Source of the DNA: Chrysiogenia bacterium
GTDB lineage: Bacteria; JAGRBM01
Reading direction: 5' to 3'
DNA length: 8,799 nt
Assembly (NCBI GenBank): GCA_020434085.1
Contig: JAGRBM010000589.1
Coordinates: forward strand, 1 to 8,799
This document shows, one piece after another, positions 6,379 through 8,799 of this stretch. The notes beneath the pieces are model-generated. The model searched no databases. It saw nothing but the letters and a program-made list of their open reading frames with translations, and was not told the DNA's origin. How positions within the stretch are numbered: position 1 is the first letter of the stretch; each line of letters begins with the position of its first letter. The position numbers were made by a program, and so were the translations under genes.

Positions 6379-6954
6379 TCAGGGTTTCTGTTCGATGTTG
6401 TCGAAGACGATCGTGCCGGAGGCGTCGATCCGGGGCACGCCCCAGATCGGGCGGTAGCCGGTCGGCTCCTCGATCACGGTCAAGTGGTCGATGCTGCCGC
6501 AGCCGGTGCCGCAGAAGCGGGTCATGGTGAAGAGGTGGACGTCGGCGCGGCCGGCGAAGGCCTCGGGCGTACCGTCGTTGACGAGCTCGGTGAAGCTCGG
6601 GCCGTCCTCGTTGGCTTCCGCCCGCAGGGCCCGGCATTCGGCGAGCGGCACGAAGCCGCGCCAGTCGGGCCGCGGCGCGCCGTAGCGGGCGTTGAGCTGG
6701 GCCCGTTCGGTCGCGTCCAGCGGGTCGGCATCGCCCGCCGTGCCGACGCAGGTCAGCCCCAGGCTCGTCTCCGGGCCGCCGAAGGCATAGTCGTAGACCT
6801 CGGCAAAGAGCAGGACATCGTTGAAGACCGGGGCCTCGTCCTCGTCCTTCTCCATGCCGCCCGCGGCGAAGGCCAGCAGCGGGGCGAGCAGCAGCAGGGC
6901 GGCAAGGCGTGCGGCCACCCTGCTAGCCCGCCACGGGGAAGGGCTCGGGATCAC
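6379..6954 (-). CDS. Predicted exported protein of unknown function
   Basis: I do not recognise the family of this 191-aa protein. It begins with a basic segment (WRASRVAARL) and a hydrophobic core (LAALLLLAPLLAFAAGG), a typical Sec signal peptide. There is no lipobox cysteine, so a soluble periplasmic or secreted protein is expected. The mature part is acidic at first (MEKDEDEAP) and carries three cysteines, one in LGLTCVG near residue 70 and a CGTGC pair in RFCGTGCGSIDHL, which could form disulfides or bind metal. The start is uncertain. The GTG at 6954 overlaps the end of the upstream amidase-like gene by 32 nt with only a weak ribosome site; a GTG at 6918, 4 nt past that gene's TAG, would give a shorter signal peptide starting MAARLAALLL and looks equally good. 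Tight spacing suggests co-transcription with the upstream gene, but whether they work together is unknown. Confidence 0.7.
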   Translation of the reverse strand: MIPSPSPWRASRVAARLAALLLLAPLLAFAAGGMEKDEDEAPVFNDVLLFAEVYDYAFGGPETSLGLTCVGTAGDADPLDATERAQLNARYGAPRPDWRGFVPLAECRALRAEANEDGPSFTELVNDGTPEAFAGRADVHLFTMTRFCGTGCGSIDHLTVIEEPTGYRPIWGVPRIDASGTIVFDNIEQKP

Positions 6955-8799
6955 AGAAGCGCTTCACGACGTTGGCGGTGAGCCGGGCGATGTTGTTGTC
7001 GAAGCCGTTGCAGGGCAGGGCCGAGACATAGGCGATGGAGCCGGTCGAGAAGACCGCGCCGCCGCCCGCCGTCTCGAAGAACATCATGTCGGCCTTGATG
7101 GCGGGCTGCAGGCTTCCGGTGATCATCGGGTGCATGTGGCCGATCTCCTCGACGACGAAGAGCACGGCATCGCTGTGGTCGAAGGAGCTGGCGACGGCCA
7201 GCGCATGGGGCGGCGTGCCGCGCAGGGGATCGGCGGCATCGAGTTCCCAGCCCGCCGCGCCGCCGCCGAGCAGGCCGAAGTCGCCGACGATGTCGCCCTC
7301 GATGCCGTCGAAGATCCAGGCGGCGCGGGGATCGCGGCTCTCGGGGTTGCGCCGGTAGGGGCTTGAGCGGTCGAAGCCCTGTGCGATGAAGCCGTTGCCG
7401 ACCAGGCTCTGGGGCGTGCGTCCGGCACGCCACCACAGGCCGCCCATCTCGCCGGTGAAGCTCATGTAGTATTCGCCCGGCTCGGCGATCCAGCTTCGCA
7501 TGCCGTCCTCGGCGCGGCGCATCTCGATTGCTCCGGGCTTGTCGTCACGGTAGGCGACGCGCCAGTAGAAACCGTTGCCGCCCATGTACATCAGGCGCCC
7601 GCCGCGCGCGCAGAAGCCGGTGTAGGCATCGTGCATGCGCGTCGAGGTGTATTCGGGGTGGCTCATGGTCATCACGCAGGGCCACTGGCTCAGCAGGTCG
7701 ACGCCCTCGCGGTCGATGTCCTCGTCGCAGATCATGTCGTAGGCGATGCCGGCGTGCTCCAGCCAGGCGATCAGGTGCATGTCGGCCGAAAGCTGCCAGA
7801 GCGATTCGTTGGTCGGCGACAGGTTGGCGACCGGGCGCAGGCGCGAGCTGTAGTGCGGCCCGGTGCCGTCGGCATGGAAGCCGTACATCGAGACGCCGTA
7901 TTCGGGATGGGCGTTCTGCTGCAGGTCGTCGACGCCCAGCCGCGCAACGCGGTTGAACTGGTAGTCGAGCCCGGGGTCGAAGACCTCCTCGATGTTGGCG
8001 TAGGCGAGGTAGCTGGCATCGGGCAGCACGACGCAGAGCGGCGCGCTGGTCCTGCCCTTCTCCGGGCGCACGACGAAGGGAATGAAATAGGGCTCGCTGC
8101 CCTCGCGCTCCAGCTTGGCGGCATAGAGGCCGCTCTTCGTGCCGGGCGGGATGGCGGCCTCGACGTCGCTTTCCCAGCCGCAGTCGTAGAGCGCGTCCTC
8201 GACGACGTGGATCGCGCCCCACTGCTCGGGATCGTCGGTCCAGCGATGCTGGGTGCCGTCCCAGTTGTGCCCGGTCTTGGCGCGCATGGGCAGGTTGACG
8301 GCGACACCGTCGAGCCCGTTGCCGGAAATGTCGGCCAGACGATCGGTCGGGATGTCGATGGCGAAGTTCCAGGCGAGCACGACGCGCTTCTTCAGCGCCC
8401 CGGGCACGGGGCCGCCGGCGAGCGCCAGCACCTCGTCGTCCGAAAGCAGGCCGTGGCTCAGCACCGGGCGCTCGAGCTTGCCGTTGACGTGGCCGCCGGG
8501 GAACCAGCCTGCCTCGTTGCGGTTGTTGTAGGCGCCGACCAGGAAGGCCGCGCCGGGATTGCGCACGTCGGTGACGGCCGAGGCGTCCGCGCTCGCCTCG
8601 CAGCGCGCCGGGATCGTCGCCACGGGATGCACCATGCGCTGAACGATGCGGATTTCCTTCGTCTCCGCATTCCAGCTTCCCGAGAGCAGGTACCACTGGC
8701 GCGCGATCAGCGGCTCGGGCGCCACGGCATGGACCGTTGTGTGGTCGATACCGTCGCCGACGAAGAAGCAGGCATGGCCGTCGCCGTTGGTGAACAGGC
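6923..8799 (-). CDS. N,N-dimethylformamidase large-subunit-like protein (5' end beyond window)
   Basis: The frame is open from the right edge to a TAG at 6925-6923, giving 624 visible residues. The apparent GTG start at 8725 is internal, since 24 further codons upstream (LFTNGDGHACFFVGDGIDHT...) read through in frame. The first part, with VGAYNNRNEAGWFPGGHVNG and a beta-rich pattern, looks like a LamG/concanavalin-type domain. It is followed by the amidohydrolase-like core of the DMFase large subunit, which splits dimethylformamide into formate and dimethylamine at a mononuclear iron centre. The core shows YLAYAN (7994-8011) and SHPEY with an H-x-E pair (7649-7660), the likely iron ligands by comparison with the characterised enzyme as I remember it. 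Known large subunits are about 760 aa, so roughly 140 residues are missing here. No small-subunit gene is seen downstream. Many family members are annotated this way without a proven substrate, so DMF activity is uncertain. Confidence 0.8.
   Translation of the reverse strand, partial: LFTNGDGHACFFVGDGIDHTTVHAVAPEPLIARQWYLLSGSWNAETKEIRIVQRMVHPVATIPARCEASADASAVTDVRNPGAAFLVGAYNNRNEAGWFPGGHVNGKLERPVLSHGLLSDDEVLALAGGPVPGALKKRVVLAWNFAIDIPTDRLADISGNGLDGVAVNLPMRAKTGHNWDGTQHRWTDDPEQWGAIHVVEDALYDCGWESDVEAAIPPGTKSGLYAAKLEREGSEPYFIPFVVRPEKGRTSAPLCVVLPDASYLAYANIEEVFDPGLDYQFNRVARLGVDDLQQNAHPEYGVSMYGFHADGTGPHYSSRLRPVANLSPTNESLWQLSADMHLIAWLEHAGIAYDMICDEDIDREGVDLLSQWPCVMTMSHPEYTSTRMHDAYTGFCARGGRLMYMGGNGFYWRVAYRDDKPGAIEMRRAEDGMRSWIAEPGEYYMSFTGEMGGLWWRAGRTPQSLVGNGFIAQGFDRSSPYRRNPESRDPRAAWIFDGIEGDIVGDFGLLGGGAAGWELDAADPLRGTPPHALAVASSFDHSDAVLFVVEEIGHMHPMITGSLQPAIKADMMFFETAGGGAVFSTGSIAYVSALPCNGFDNNIARLTANVVKRFCDPEPFPVAG

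Overview
The window looks like a chromosomal stretch of an alphaproteobacterium. Flanking genes are very G+C-rich with strong third-position G/C, and their protein families are typical of Rhodospirillales/Rhizobiales-like genomes. This placement is an inference from composition and gene families. A compact block of much lower G+C interrupts the context between about 955 and 4,400, on the minus strand.

Layout, left to right: (i) 1-211, minus, the N-terminal part of a TPR-containing protein resembling the TTC38 family; (ii) 331-948, plus, a flavodoxin-fold NAD(P)H oxidoreductase of the NQO1/KefF/MdaB type; (iii) about 955-4,400, the A+T-richer insert with two adjacent reverse transcriptase (RT) genes read leftward, a 410-aa RT (4329-3097) followed by a 659-aa RT (3104-1125), and then about 175 nt of structured non-coding sequence; (iv) 4486-6261, plus, an intact IlvD/Edd-family sugar-acid dehydratase closest in recalled sequence to xylonate dehydratase; (v) 6272-6366, a composite palindromic repeat between convergent genes; (vi) 6379-6954, minus, a small predicted exported protein of unknown function; (vii) 6923-8799, minus, most of an N,N-dimethylformamidase large-subunit-like protein that runs off the right edge.

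The main discovery is the double-RT cassette. Both proteins have complete RT motifs A, B and C (FVDD and YVDD), no maturase or endonuclease domain, and an 8-nt ATGCGTAA start/stop overlap. Size, order and pairing match defense-associated reverse transcriptase type 3 (DRT3: Drt3a/UG3 plus Drt3b/UG8), a phage-defence system that works with a small RNA. From recall, DRT3 makes alternating GT/AC DNA, with Drt3a copying an ACACAC template in the RNA. Directly downstream of the second RT the minus strand carries an ACACAC motif in the arm of a hairpin, plus several other hairpins, so 950-1124 is the best candidate for the cassette's RNA. Assignment to DRT3 rests on motif and architecture recognition, not on a search.

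The flanking genes show no functional link to the RT cassette and appear to be its insertion context. No integrase, transposase or tRNA is visible in the window.
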